A stretch of DNA of 64,000 nt. It comes from Macrostomum hystrix. Taxonomy: Eukaryota; Platyhelminthes; Macrostomidae. Made by a program: the position numbers and the translations under genes. The notes beneath the pieces were generated by a model, which was not told where the DNA came from, did no database searches, and worked only from the letters and a program-made list of their open reading frames with translations. This document shows positions 52,648 to 63,500 of the stretch, in pieces. The stretch covers positions 310,001-374,000 of the forward strand of contig CATNEN010000008.1 of assembly GCA_950097015.1 (NCBI GenBank). The letters are read 5' to 3'. The first letter of the stretch is position 1; each line of letters starts with the position of its first letter.

Positions 52648-52965
52648 TGACCAAAGCTACCCATGACCACAGCTACCCATGACCACAGCTACCCATGACC
52701 ACAGCTACCCATGACCACAGCTACCCATGACCATAGCTACCCATGACCATAGCTACCCATGACCATAGCTACCTATGACCACAGCTACCCATGACCATAG
52801 CTACCCATGACCATAGCTACCCATGACCATAGCTACCCATGACCATAGCTACCCATGACCACAGCTACCCATGACCACAGCTACCCATGACCATAGCTAC
52901 CCATGACCATAGCTACCCATGACCATAGCTACCTATGACCACAGCTACCCATGACCACAGCTACG
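52648..52965. repeat. 16-bp minisatellite CCCATGACCACAGCTA
   Basis: About 20 units, alternating in blocks between CCACAG and CCATAG. Two units have ACCTATG for ACCCATG at a spacing that suggests one duplicated block. Confidence 0.97.
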
Positions 52966-53098
52966 CATCTGCCCAGCTAGCAGTGACTACAATGGCTGCT
53001 ACAGCTACCCGCAATCTCTGCAATGGCTTCAAGTTATATCTAGAAGTCTTAAAGTACATTTATAAAATAAAAAAAGTGTTTCAAAAAGCCATCTATAA

Positions 53099-53782
53099 TC
53101 ACTTGGTCTTCTCTGGCAGCGGTTCACTCAGTTTGGCATAGATCGGCGCGAAATGGTCCTCCAATTCCGATCGCATGGCAATGAAATTCTGCGTGGTTGC
53201 GTCATGCGCGCCCTGAAGCCATTGTTCTCGCTCGGTGCAGGCCTGGTCGGCCTGTTTCCTCTCCTCCTTATTCAGCCGGCCCTGCAGTTTCTCGGCGTCG
53301 GCGAGTGTTTCTCGCATCGTTCTAATCGTAGCCGCGAATGCGTCTCGGGCCTCGGCCCATTGCAGAAAGTCGACGCACTCAGCGTTGCCGTAGCGTTGAG
53401 CAACTTCAAGGGGCCGCTCCCCGTAGATACTGCAGCGCTGAATGTCGCCTCCCTGAGCGTAGAGAATCTTCAACGCGTCGACGTTGCGCCACGCAGCAGC
53501 CAGATGCATCGCCGTGTAGCCCTCGGCGTTAGTGGCGTTGACATCGGCGCCGCGGTTTAGCACCAGATCCTTGACGATCTCTTGGCGACACATGAACACC
53601 GCAGTGTCTAGGGGACACTTGCCTAGCTCGTTTCGGCCTGACATCAGCTGGCTGATCACCTCCGGCGGATGCGCGTTCGGGTTGTCCAGGGCGTCGATCA
53701 TCGCCCTGTAGCTTCCGCGGTGGATCAGATCGAACAGCGCCTGCTGCGTCAGCTGAATCGGCTCGCCCTCTTCAATCTCCAT
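53099..53782 (-). CDS. ANKRD45: Ankyrin repeat protein, ANKRD45 family
   Basis: A single exon of 227 residues. ANKRD45 is a small ankyrin protein associated with motile cilia and with dividing cells; its mechanism is not well known. Residues 15-145 contain three ankyrin-like units (L-G-K-C-P-L-D-T-A-V-F, then G-A-D-V-N-A-T-N-A-E-G-Y-T-A-M-H-L-A-A-A-W, then G-E-R-P-L-E-V-A-Q-R-Y). The segment N-A-E-C-V-D-F-L-Q-W-A-E-A-R and the C-terminal helices (E-R-E-Q-W-L; E-L-E-D-H-F-A-P-I-Y-A-K-L) correspond to the ANKRD45 tail and separate it from generic ankyrin proteins. The start is the only Met before the first helix. A CTTCCCAG acceptor-like site lies about 20 nt upstream. It sits 0.8 kb downstream of TTC6 on the same strand. 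Confidence 0.85.
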   Translation of the reverse strand: MEIEEGEPIQLTQQALFDLIHRGSYRAMIDALDNPNAHPPEVISQLMSGRNELGKCPLDTAVFMCRQEIVKDLVLNRGADVNATNAEGYTAMHLAAAWRNVDALKILYAQGGDIQRCSIYGERPLEVAQRYGNAECVDFLQWAEARDAFAATIRTMRETLADAEKLQGRLNKEERKQADQACTEREQWLQGAHDATTQNFIAMRSELEDHFAPIYAKLSEPLPEKTK

Positions 53783-53837
53783 GATTTGCCAGCAGCTGGG
53801 AAGGAACGAGTGTTGGTTGGGCTAGGTCTCCAGATTC

Positions 53838-54115
53838 GACATATTTATGGGTGTGTGTCTCTAGATATGGTTGTTCTTCGTGTGTGTGTCTCTAGATATG
53901 ATTGTTCTGGGTTCGTGTGTCTCTAGATATGATTGTTCTTGGTGTGTGCGTCTCTAGATATGATTGTTCTTGGTGTGTGTGTGTCTCTAGATATGATTGT
54001 TATTGGTGTGTGTGTCTCTAGATATGATTGTTATTGGTGTGTGTGTCTCTAGATATGATTGTTATAGGTGTGTGTGTCTCTAGATATGATTGTTATAGGT
54101 GTGTGTGTCTCTAGA
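53838..54115. repeat. About 31-bp repeats GTGTCTCTAGATATGATTG
   Basis: Eight to nine units with variable GT-run length between CTCTAGATATGATTGTT blocks (spacing 29-33 bp), then decay to 54240. Between ANKRD45 and TTC6. Confidence 0.9.
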
Positions 54116-54570
54116 CATTATTAATCTACGCAGTTCGATCCCTAGATACGATTATTCTATGTTGGTACATCTCCAGTTACAATTGTTTCGAGGTATGAAA
54201 CAATGTATCTGTAGATACGCCTTATCGTTGTTAGTTTCACAATAATTCTGTGACATCGACTGGTTGCTAGTTATATAAAATTGTTTAAATGAAAGGAGAA
54301 AAATCCAGAAGGTCACTGTATTTGATCCAGTTATTTGTTAGTCAAATTTATCAGAGTAATAATGTTCTGAAGGCCGCTTTAAAACAAGTTAAAGATTTTA
54401 GCTCTAGGCTCTCTTGTGTTTAACATAAGGCACTCATCATTTTAATTTTTTTTGGAAAGAGTAAGATTAAGAAAACGAAAAATGTGAAAAAAAACACCAG
54501 GTAAAAAATATTCTACATTGGAATTAGTTTTGAGTTGGTTTGTCTTAATCGGTTGGGGAAAATGTCGAAA
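54116..54570. other. 3' flank of TTC6
   Basis: Unique A/T-rich sequence after decayed repeat units. No gene recognised. Confidence 0.5.
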
Positions 54571-57500
54571 TCAACGGTCAGTCAGGTGTACAGCTCTCTT
54601 GTAGTCCTCGATGGCTTCCTGTCGTTTGCCCAGCTTTCCCAGGCAGTCGGCTCGCGATTTCAGCACAACAGGATCGTCGGGTTGGATTAGCAGCGCTGCG
54701 GATGTGGAGATGGTGTGTTCGCGGAAGTAGCGCATTTAAAGTCCGGCAGCTACTGAGGGTGGGCTCCAACATGTCGCATATAGAAGCACGAACTTCTAAT
54801 TGGGAGGTTCGGAGCTCGAATCTTAGGGAACCCTAAGAGTCTAGGGGTCTCTGAGGGTGGGGTTTGTGAGGAGTCTAGGGGTCAGTGAGGGTGGGGTTTG
54901 TGAGGAGTCTAGGGGTCACTGAGGGTGGGGTTTGTGTGGAGTCTAGGGTTCAGTGAGTGTGGGGTTTGTGAGGAGTCTAGGGGTCAGTGAAGGTGGGGTT
55001 TGTGAGGTGTCTGTGAGTCACTGAGGGTGGGGTTTGTGTGGAGTCTAGGGGTCAGTGAGGGTGGGGTTTGTGTGGAGTCTAGGGGTCAGTGAGGGTGGGG
55101 TTTGTGAGGAGTCTAGGGGTCACTGAGGGTGGGGTTTGTGAGGAGTCTAGGGGTCAGTGAGAGTGGGGTTTGTGAGGAGTCTAGGGGTCAGTGAGGGTGG
55201 GGTTTGTGAGGTGTCTGTGAGTCACTGAGGGTGGGGTTTGTGTGGAGTCTAGGGGTCAGTGAGAGTGGGGTTTGTGAGGAGTCTAGGGGTCAGTGAGGGT
55301 GGGGTTTGTGAGGAGTCTAGGGGTCAGTGAGGGTGGGGTTTGTGAGGAGTCTAGGGGTCAGTGAGGTTAGGGTTTGTGTGGAGTCTAGGGGTCACTAAGG
55401 GTAGAAATAGTTGGCCTAGAAAATAATTTTAAAGTAAAGCTTTCGGAAAGAAAACTGTGGCAGCAGGAGCGAAGACTAAAGTCAATGTTTTGTCAAGCGT
55501 CAGCCAGCTAAAAGAGTGCTAAAGTGCTCAGTTTCGCCTGTTACAAATCAGGCTTCACCTGCTCGTCACTCATTAAACTCTTAGTTAGTTGGGTGTCTCC
55601 TAGAAGCAGATCGAACAGAATGGCATTTTTCTGAACGCGGAAAAATTGCACGGTGTAATCAACAGGAGCGAAGCGACTGAGAGCTGTCCTAACCCAAGCC
55701 TTAATTGGTGCTCGGAGACGGAAAAATTCAATGAGGCAGGCAGGGCGGGCCTGTTATTACAAGGCTCTGCTAGATATGCAGCTGTGGTCTAACACAAAAG
55801 CCTGCAGCCTGCCTGCTCTCTTGAGCTCTGGTTGTAATTTTCCCGAATTCCAAGAAAAACGCCCCAATTGCCTCCCGAAGGGTATTATTTTTCTCCCGTT
55901 CAACCGAAGCTTCAGGCAGGATGTGGGAGAGCGAAAAAAACACAGCAAAAGAGAAAGCCACATTTGCCTGAAAGTAATGAGTCACGGCTTCAACTCAAAA
56001 TGCGCCTTCAATCGGGCAGCCTAAACCATCCATTCTCGTACCAAAAACCTCCGAATCCCAAAGCATCCATCCCGAATCCAGAAAAAAACTTCCCACATCC
56101 CAACCTCCGAATCCCAAAGCATCCGTCCAACATCCCAACCTCCGAATCCCAAAGCATCCATCCCACATCCCAACCTCCGAATCCCAAAAATAAACTTCCC
56201 ACATTCTAGAACCCAACAGTGTCAAAGTGGGACTCACCGGCGCTGAAATCAGCTTCAGCCGACTCCAAGTTGCCTGTCCGTACAGCCAGTCTGGCCCTAT
56301 TAAAATAGGCGTGCGCCATGTGCGGACTGAGCTGGATGGCTCTAGTGGCGTCGGCCAAAGCGCCGTCCAGATCGCCGAGAAGTCCGCGCGTCAGGGCTCG
56401 ATTATTGTGCGCTCCCTCGTCAGCGGGATCGATGCGGATGCAGGCGTCGTAATAGCGCAACGCCTGCTGACACTGGCGCTGCTGCAGGTAGACATTCGCA
56501 GCATTGTAGTAGGCCAGGGAGCAGCTCGGCTCTGCCAGCACGGCTTTCTGATAGTCGCGCATAGCCGAGACTCGATCTCCGGCGCACTGTTGAACAACGC
56601 CTCTGGTCACTAGGCTCTCGGCGCTGCTAGGCCGAAGTCGGACAGCTTCGTTGGCGTCCGCCAATGCGCCGTCCAGATTGCGCATCTGGAGCGACACAAC
56701 AGCGCGGCATTCCCACGGCTTCGGCGCGTCAGGCTGGTAGCGAATCGCAGCGCTCAGCTGGTCCCAGGCAGCTCGCATGCGACCCTCCATCTGCAGGCTG
56801 AAGGCCAAGTTGATGCGAGCCGCCAGGTGGCGCGGGTCGCTCATCAGGACTCGCTCGTAGTCGCGTCTGGCGAATTGGATACCGCGCGGACTGCCAAAGT
56901 CCAGGTAGCAATTGGCCCGACCGATGTAGGCGTCAAGGAAGCTCGGATTGGAGTCCAGGGCGCGGCTGAACGCGCGCACCGCCTGCGGTAGGCGACGCAG
57001 ACGGTGGTAGCAGGTGCCGACTGCGTGCAGCAGGCGCTCGTCCTTTGGCCGATCGCGGGCTGCCAACAAGAAGTCGCCAAGAGCGTTCTCTGGATCGCCG
57101 CAGGCAGTCAGATAGAGCAGGCCTCGGTTCACCAGGGCCCGATACCGGAGCCGGCGATCGTTGAGCATCAGGACGACGCCGTAGTCGCGTAGGGCCAAGT
57201 CCGGCTGGCGACTCTCGCCGTGACAGACGGCCCGGTTGAAGTAGGCCAGCGCGCAGGAGCGATCAATTTCGATGGCTCTGGTCAGGTCGTCCGCGGCTAA
57301 TCCGTAGGCGCGAATGCGGCACTTGATGGAGCCACGGTACAGCAGGGCGCGTAGGCACTGCGGCTGCAGCCTGAGAGCTTCATTGCAGTTCAGAATGGCT
57401 TTGCTGTAGCGGCCCTCGCTGGCGTAATGCGCTGCCCGCGACAGATACACTTGGTACATGGCCGGGTTAATAGCCAGCGCATGGTTCAGGTCCTGCACTC

Positions 57501-60500
57501 CTTTGGCCTGCTTCATCAGGATGCGACAGAGGCCGCGATGGTAGTAGCCCTGCATTTATGGCATAGGACAATATTTGTCTTGATACAGAAGGCTGAATAA
57601 TAGTGCCATTCAGGATCTGGGAGTGGCAACTGAACCCTGAGGATCTGACAGTTTCAACTGATCCCTGAGGATCTGAGAGTGTCAACTGATCTGACAGTGT
57701 CATTTCCTGAAGATTTGACAGTGTCATTTCCTGAGGATCTGACAGTGTCATTTCCTGAGGTCCTGACAGTGTCATTTCCTGAGGATCTGACAGTGTCATT
57801 TCCTGAGGATCTGGCAGTGCCATTTCCTGAAGATTTGACAGTCATTTCCTAAAGATCTGACAGTGTCATTTCCTGAGGTCCTGACAGTGTCATTTCCTGA
57901 AGATCTGACAGTGTCATTTCCTGAAGATCTGACAGTGTCATTTTCTGAGGATCTGACAGTGTCATTTCCTGAGGTCCTGACAGTGTCATTTCCTGAAGAT
58001 CTGACAGTGTCATTTCCTGAAGATCTGACAGTGTCGTTTCCTGAAGATCTGACAGTGTCATTTCCTGAAGATCTGACAGTGTCATTTCCTGAAGATCTGA
58101 CTGTGTCATTTCCTGAGGATCTGACAGTGTCATTTCCTGAGGATCTGGCAGTGCCATTTCCTGAAGATTTGACAGTGTCATTTCCTAAAGATCTGACAGT
58201 GTCATTTCCTGAGGTCCTGACAGTGTCATTTCCTGAAGATCTGACAGTGTCATTTCCTGAAGATCTGACAGTGTCGTTTCCTGAGGGTCTGACAGTGTCA
58301 TTTCCTGAAGATCTGACAGTGTCATTTCCTGAAGATCTGACAGTGTCATTTCCTGAAGATCTGACAGTGTCATTTCCTGAAGATCTGACAGTGTCATTTC
58401 CTGAAGATCTGACAGTGTCATTTCCTGAAGATTTGACAGTGTCATTTCCTGAAGATCTGACAGTGTCATTTCCTGAAGATCTGACAGTGTCATTTCCTGA
58501 AGATCTGACAGTGTCATTTCCTGAAGATCTGACAGTGTCATTTCCTGAGGATCTGGCCTCTAGATAAGGAATTTAAACTCGGTAAAACCTGCACAATAAC
58601 CCCCTATAGATATCAAGCAAAATTGCGTCCAGCAGGTGAATAAGCTTAGTTTTCCGTACGCAAGCACATAACACATAAACACATACGTATACAGAGGGTC
58701 GCTGCATATTTTTTCGGGCCCTAGATTTAGAAGACCCGACACGCTGACAAGTGAAAACTAAATCCTTCGAGAAAAACATGACTTGATGTAATCCATGCCA
58801 CACTTTTAGTATACTGATGAAATTCAATCCCTCATTTCAGTGGTTATTTATCCACAGAATTCACTGGCCCAACAAAGTTTGTGTCTCAGAGGAAAAATTA
58901 GTCAGACAAATTTGCTACAAATTTCGTTTCTTTTGCCTAAGAAACAGTAAGGCTCTTTCTAGGAAAGCTGATGCCCGCTTTCCGTGCTCGATACTCGTAC
59001 ATGAAGAGACGACAGAAGCTTCCGGAAATCAACAAAGGACACCTGAGCCTCTAATAATGGCATAAATTTCTGGAGACCGTCTTTTTTAAAAAATTATTCC
59101 CGCGAAAGCCAATGGATGAAATAAGACACTTCAGATGAATTCTGAGATACACAAAGCTTGGCTACGGTATTAACGATAATTCTTTGAAAACACTTTGGTT
59201 AAATCTGACACGATTCAGTTTCAAGCGCAGCGTAGCCAGCCATCCGTCTGCTAATATGATTGTATGAATATGAGTTTTTCAGTACTTCACAATGTGTCTT
59301 ATTTAACCGGTTGTAGCCTAATGGTTAGAGAGTCGGACACACGACTTTAAGTTCGGGAGTTCGATTCCCGACTCCACTGGAACAATCTGTGTCCTTTTGC
59401 AAGACTTTTAACAGTAGAAAGATGAGGGTGTTTCAAATACCCACACGTGTTTTTCTGTATCTCCCAAATATTCAACCAATAGTCATGAAAAGCCAGAACA
59501 AGGGCTAAACTTTCCGCTCTATCCGATGAAACAACTTCCATAAACACCAATCACCAGAATAATCAATTATTTGTGCCTACTATTACTGAATAAAATTTTT
59601 GGATAAAGTCCTGTAATTTCGATTTAATTAGCCATAACTGTATAATGAATTTGGGTTCGTACTCACATCGGCGAATCCTGGATCGATAGCCAGAGCGGCA
59701 GAGTAGGACTCGAGTCCAGGCCCATAGTTCTGCAGGGCTGTCTGACAGTCGCCAATCAGGTAGTGCACCTGGGCCGCTTCTTTTGGCCAGACCAGCTTCT
59801 TGTCACCGCCCCAAGGTTTCTAGATGAAATTAGATTTAAAGTAGCATATTAATAAGGTGAATCAAAGTGTTTGAGTTTTTGTTAGTCATTAACTGCAGTC
59901 TACTTGATAGAAATATGTATAAAAGTCAGATCAGTAAGATGTTTTGTTTTGAGTAGAAATCGAAGCTCGTAGTTCTAGAAAGAATAAGTAAAGATTAAAT
60001 TTCTTCAGAGTTTCATAGCCTTGCACGCTATGTCTAAAGGGTCATTTGCTTTAGTGCTCCTTTTTGGCACTGGTTTAGTGATGATGACGAAACGAAAATA
60101 TCACTGTTCAAAGCTATTTTTAGCTCTCAAGGACAAGTGGTCACGTGATGTCTGTGAGACGAAAATACCACTGTTCAAAGCTATTTTTAGCTCTCAAGGA
60201 CAAGTGGTCACGTGTTGTTTGCGAAACAAAAATACCACTGTTCAAAGCTATTTTTAGCTCTCAAGGACAAGTGGTCACGTGATGTTTGCGAAACGAAAAT
60301 ATCACTGTTCAAAGCTACGAGTATTTTTAGCTCTCAAGGGCAAGTGGTCACGTGTTGTTTGCGAAACGAAATACCACTGTCAAAGCTATTTTCAGCTCTC
60401 AAGGACAAGTGGTCACTCGATTTTGTCATCTGTATGTCGTCAGTTCAGAAGAGTTACGAAAATCTTTATTTAAGGGCGATGGAAAACCTGATGAGGAACA

Positions 60501-63500
60501 AGAAATCAGACAATGAGTTTTCGAAATTCAAGCTAACATTTTCAAAGATGATAGACAGAGCCTATCATCGACCTGGTAATAAATAGAAACAGATCATTGT
60601 AAATCGATTAGTAGAACTGATTATAAGTCCATTCAGAATCTATATCTATATTTTAATAACGTAGAGGAAATGAAATCTTGGACAAAACGTTACCCGTTCA
60701 ATTTTAAAGGCGTTTTTCTTCTGAAATCGTTAAAAATTCTTTCGCGTCAGTAAATCTAATCGTACTTCAAAAGTAGATTCAGCTGATTGTCGTTTTTTTT
60801 CATTAGCATTAAGAATAAGGATAAAATATTGTCATTAGCGAAATAACAATGAAACTAGATCATGCCTCCGTTGTAGGCCTGGACTTACGAGAATCTCCAG
60901 GCACTCCTGGAAGCTGGCCACCGCATCGGCGAACCGCTTGGCCTTCATCTGGGTGCGTCCCAACAGGAACAGGATGTCCTTGCCCGGCCGAACCCGCGCC
61001 TCCTCCGCCAGCACCTGGATGGCCTCCTCGAACTGGCCGAGGAAACTCAGCACCAGCGCTCGCTGGGTGGGGCTGGCGCCGTCTTCCGACCGGCGACCCC
61101 GGTTCATGGCTGCCGAGTGACTGTCGGAGTGAATAGTGGAGTGACTGTCGGAGTGAATATAAGAGTGACTTTCCGAGTGAATAGAGAAGTGAACAGTGGA
61201 GTGAACGTTGGAGTGAACAGTAGAGTGAACAGTTGAGTGAATAGTGGAGTGAATAGTGAAGTGAACAGTAGAGTGAACAGTTGAGTGAATAGTGGAGTGA
61301 ATAGTGAAGTGAACAGTAGAGTGAACAGGTGAGTAACAGTGGAGTGAATAGTTGAGTCACTGCCAGAGTGAATGTCGAAATGTAACCCAGAGAAAATTAG
61401 CTGATGAAATGATAAAGAATTTGTTATCGCTTGAGTGAATGACTGTTATATATGCCCTGATTATCAAGTGAAAAAGTAGCGAATTAATGTAACTAAGAGC
61501 TCTGATTCCTCTAAAATAATTGTCACTCGTATTTTATAAATACACATCGTAGATTTGATACTTTCATCCAATTTTGGAAAACTGAAACGGAAAGTTGAAA
61601 AGCACAAAATGTAAAATTTTATCATCCACAGGTCGTTGCTGTCGTTGCATTCAGCTAAAGTAGACAAACGCATGCTCAAAGTGTGCTCACCGCACGCAAA
61701 AAGCCGCCATGTTGAGGTTGCCCATCTTGAGTAGTATCTCGCCGCGGACCATGTAGCAGGATGGGTCCATTGGGTTCATGTGGATGCAGCGAGTTATGTC
61801 CAGCAGAGCATTCTGGTACTGAAGCAGGGGCGCAGGTGGCGGCCAATGCTTTCATTTGTCAATTGGGACATCTGCAACACATTCTAACTCGACACAGAAA
61901 TTATATTTCCTCGCCTGTTAGACAGGAAGAACTCGCCTGTTAGACAGGAAGAACTCGCCTGTTAGACAGGAAGAACTCGCCTGTTAGACAGGAAGAACTC
62001 GCCTGTTAGACAGGAAGAACTCGCCTGTTAGACAGGAAGAACTCGCCTGTTAGACAGGAAGAACTCGCCTGTTAGACAGAGAGCTCTTTTACCGTATGGG
62101 CAACATTTCACCCCATAGAAATCCTACGTTAATAATCAGCTCAAATCACCTCTCGCAGGGCCATAAAAGCGTCGGCGCGGCAGCGCACAGCCCTGATGTA
62201 GGTCGGGTCGACATTGATGGCGGCGCTGTAGTGTCGGATGGCCCTGCAAATCAACAAAGATGCCGCTCGCGTTTGTAAAACAGTCTACAGAAATTCTAGA
62301 CACAAAAGAATAAGTCAAAGACTCACAGCGCGTGTCGATCAGTGTGATGGTAAACCAGTCCAAGGTTGACGTGAGCACATGGTATGTCCTGTCTGAGTCG
62401 GACCAGGGTCTCAAAGTCCGGTATGGCGTCCTCCGGCCTGAGAGGCAGAGATTGCGTTGAATGTGAAGACAGGGGGGTGAGTGGCAGAGCGGTTAACGCG
62501 TTTTCCTCTCGAACTAAGGTCCGTGAGCTCGATTCTGCGGCAAGACCACATTAAGTTAGGGCGCAGCCGCGAAAGAAGGTTGGGGGGCTTGTCGTGCAAT
62601 TTATTTCGCCCTTGAGGGCTACGTGAGAGTTTACACTGGCCGACGGTGAGAAACTCAGGGCAGATGTACACACCTGAATATGCTGTGTGCATGTGTACAG
62701 TATCAGTGTGCGTGTGAACATGGGTAAGATCAGGACCAATCAGAGCGATGCAAACCAGAAAATTCTGGAAGCTCAAATGTTTTGTAAAAAAATGAAGAAG
62801 CTTTTGCCACCTGTCCATCTCGCAGTAAAGTATGCCTCGATACATGAAGGCCATGGCATTCTCAACGTCTTCATTAAGCATCACCGAGATTGACAAATCT
62901 CGCAGTGCTTTCTCCGGCTGAGCTCGCCTGAGCAGTCGGCCGCGATGATAGAACGCGATCCAGTTGTACGGATTGAGGTGAATAGCCGATGAGAAGGCCT
63001 GTACAGCAGGGATCATCTGCTGCAGCTTGGCGTAGCACCGCCCGATGTAGGTGTACGCCCGGGAGTCCTTGGGATCTCGGCTGAGCAGCTCCGTGAAGTC
63101 GTTAATGGCGAACTGCCATTGTCTGCGAGGTATGTTCGTGCTTCAATTTCAACTGGCATGAAAGCGATTTCAAGCTTCTCATTATAAGCATTATAGAAAA
63201 CCCAGCAAGAAGTTTGCGAGAATTTCGCTACAAATTAAAATAACACTTTAAAGGCTCAGCTCGGTTTATCGAAGCGGCCAAAGGGGTTGAGTGGCAGAGT
63301 GGTTTAATACGTTTGCCTCACTCGCTCCAAGGTCCCTGAGTTCGATTCCGCGGCGAGGCCACATTCATTTGGGGCGCAGCCCCGGAGAGAAGGCTTGGGG
63401 GCTTGTCGTGCAATTTACGCCCTTGAGGGCCAACCTCCAAGGCAAGAGTGTACACTGCCTGACGATGAGAAAGTCAGGACAGATGTACAAACCAGTGCGA

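Noticed and set aside
57863-58567. 234-codon plus-strand frame of L-T-V-S-F-P-E-D repeats
   Set aside because: It is wholly within the 24-bp array in a TTC6 intron. No start context or flanking exons.
59309-59385. Possible tRNA gene
   Set aside because: A- and B-box and T-arm are present, but no acceptor stem pairs and the sequence continues into a SINE body seen elsewhere.
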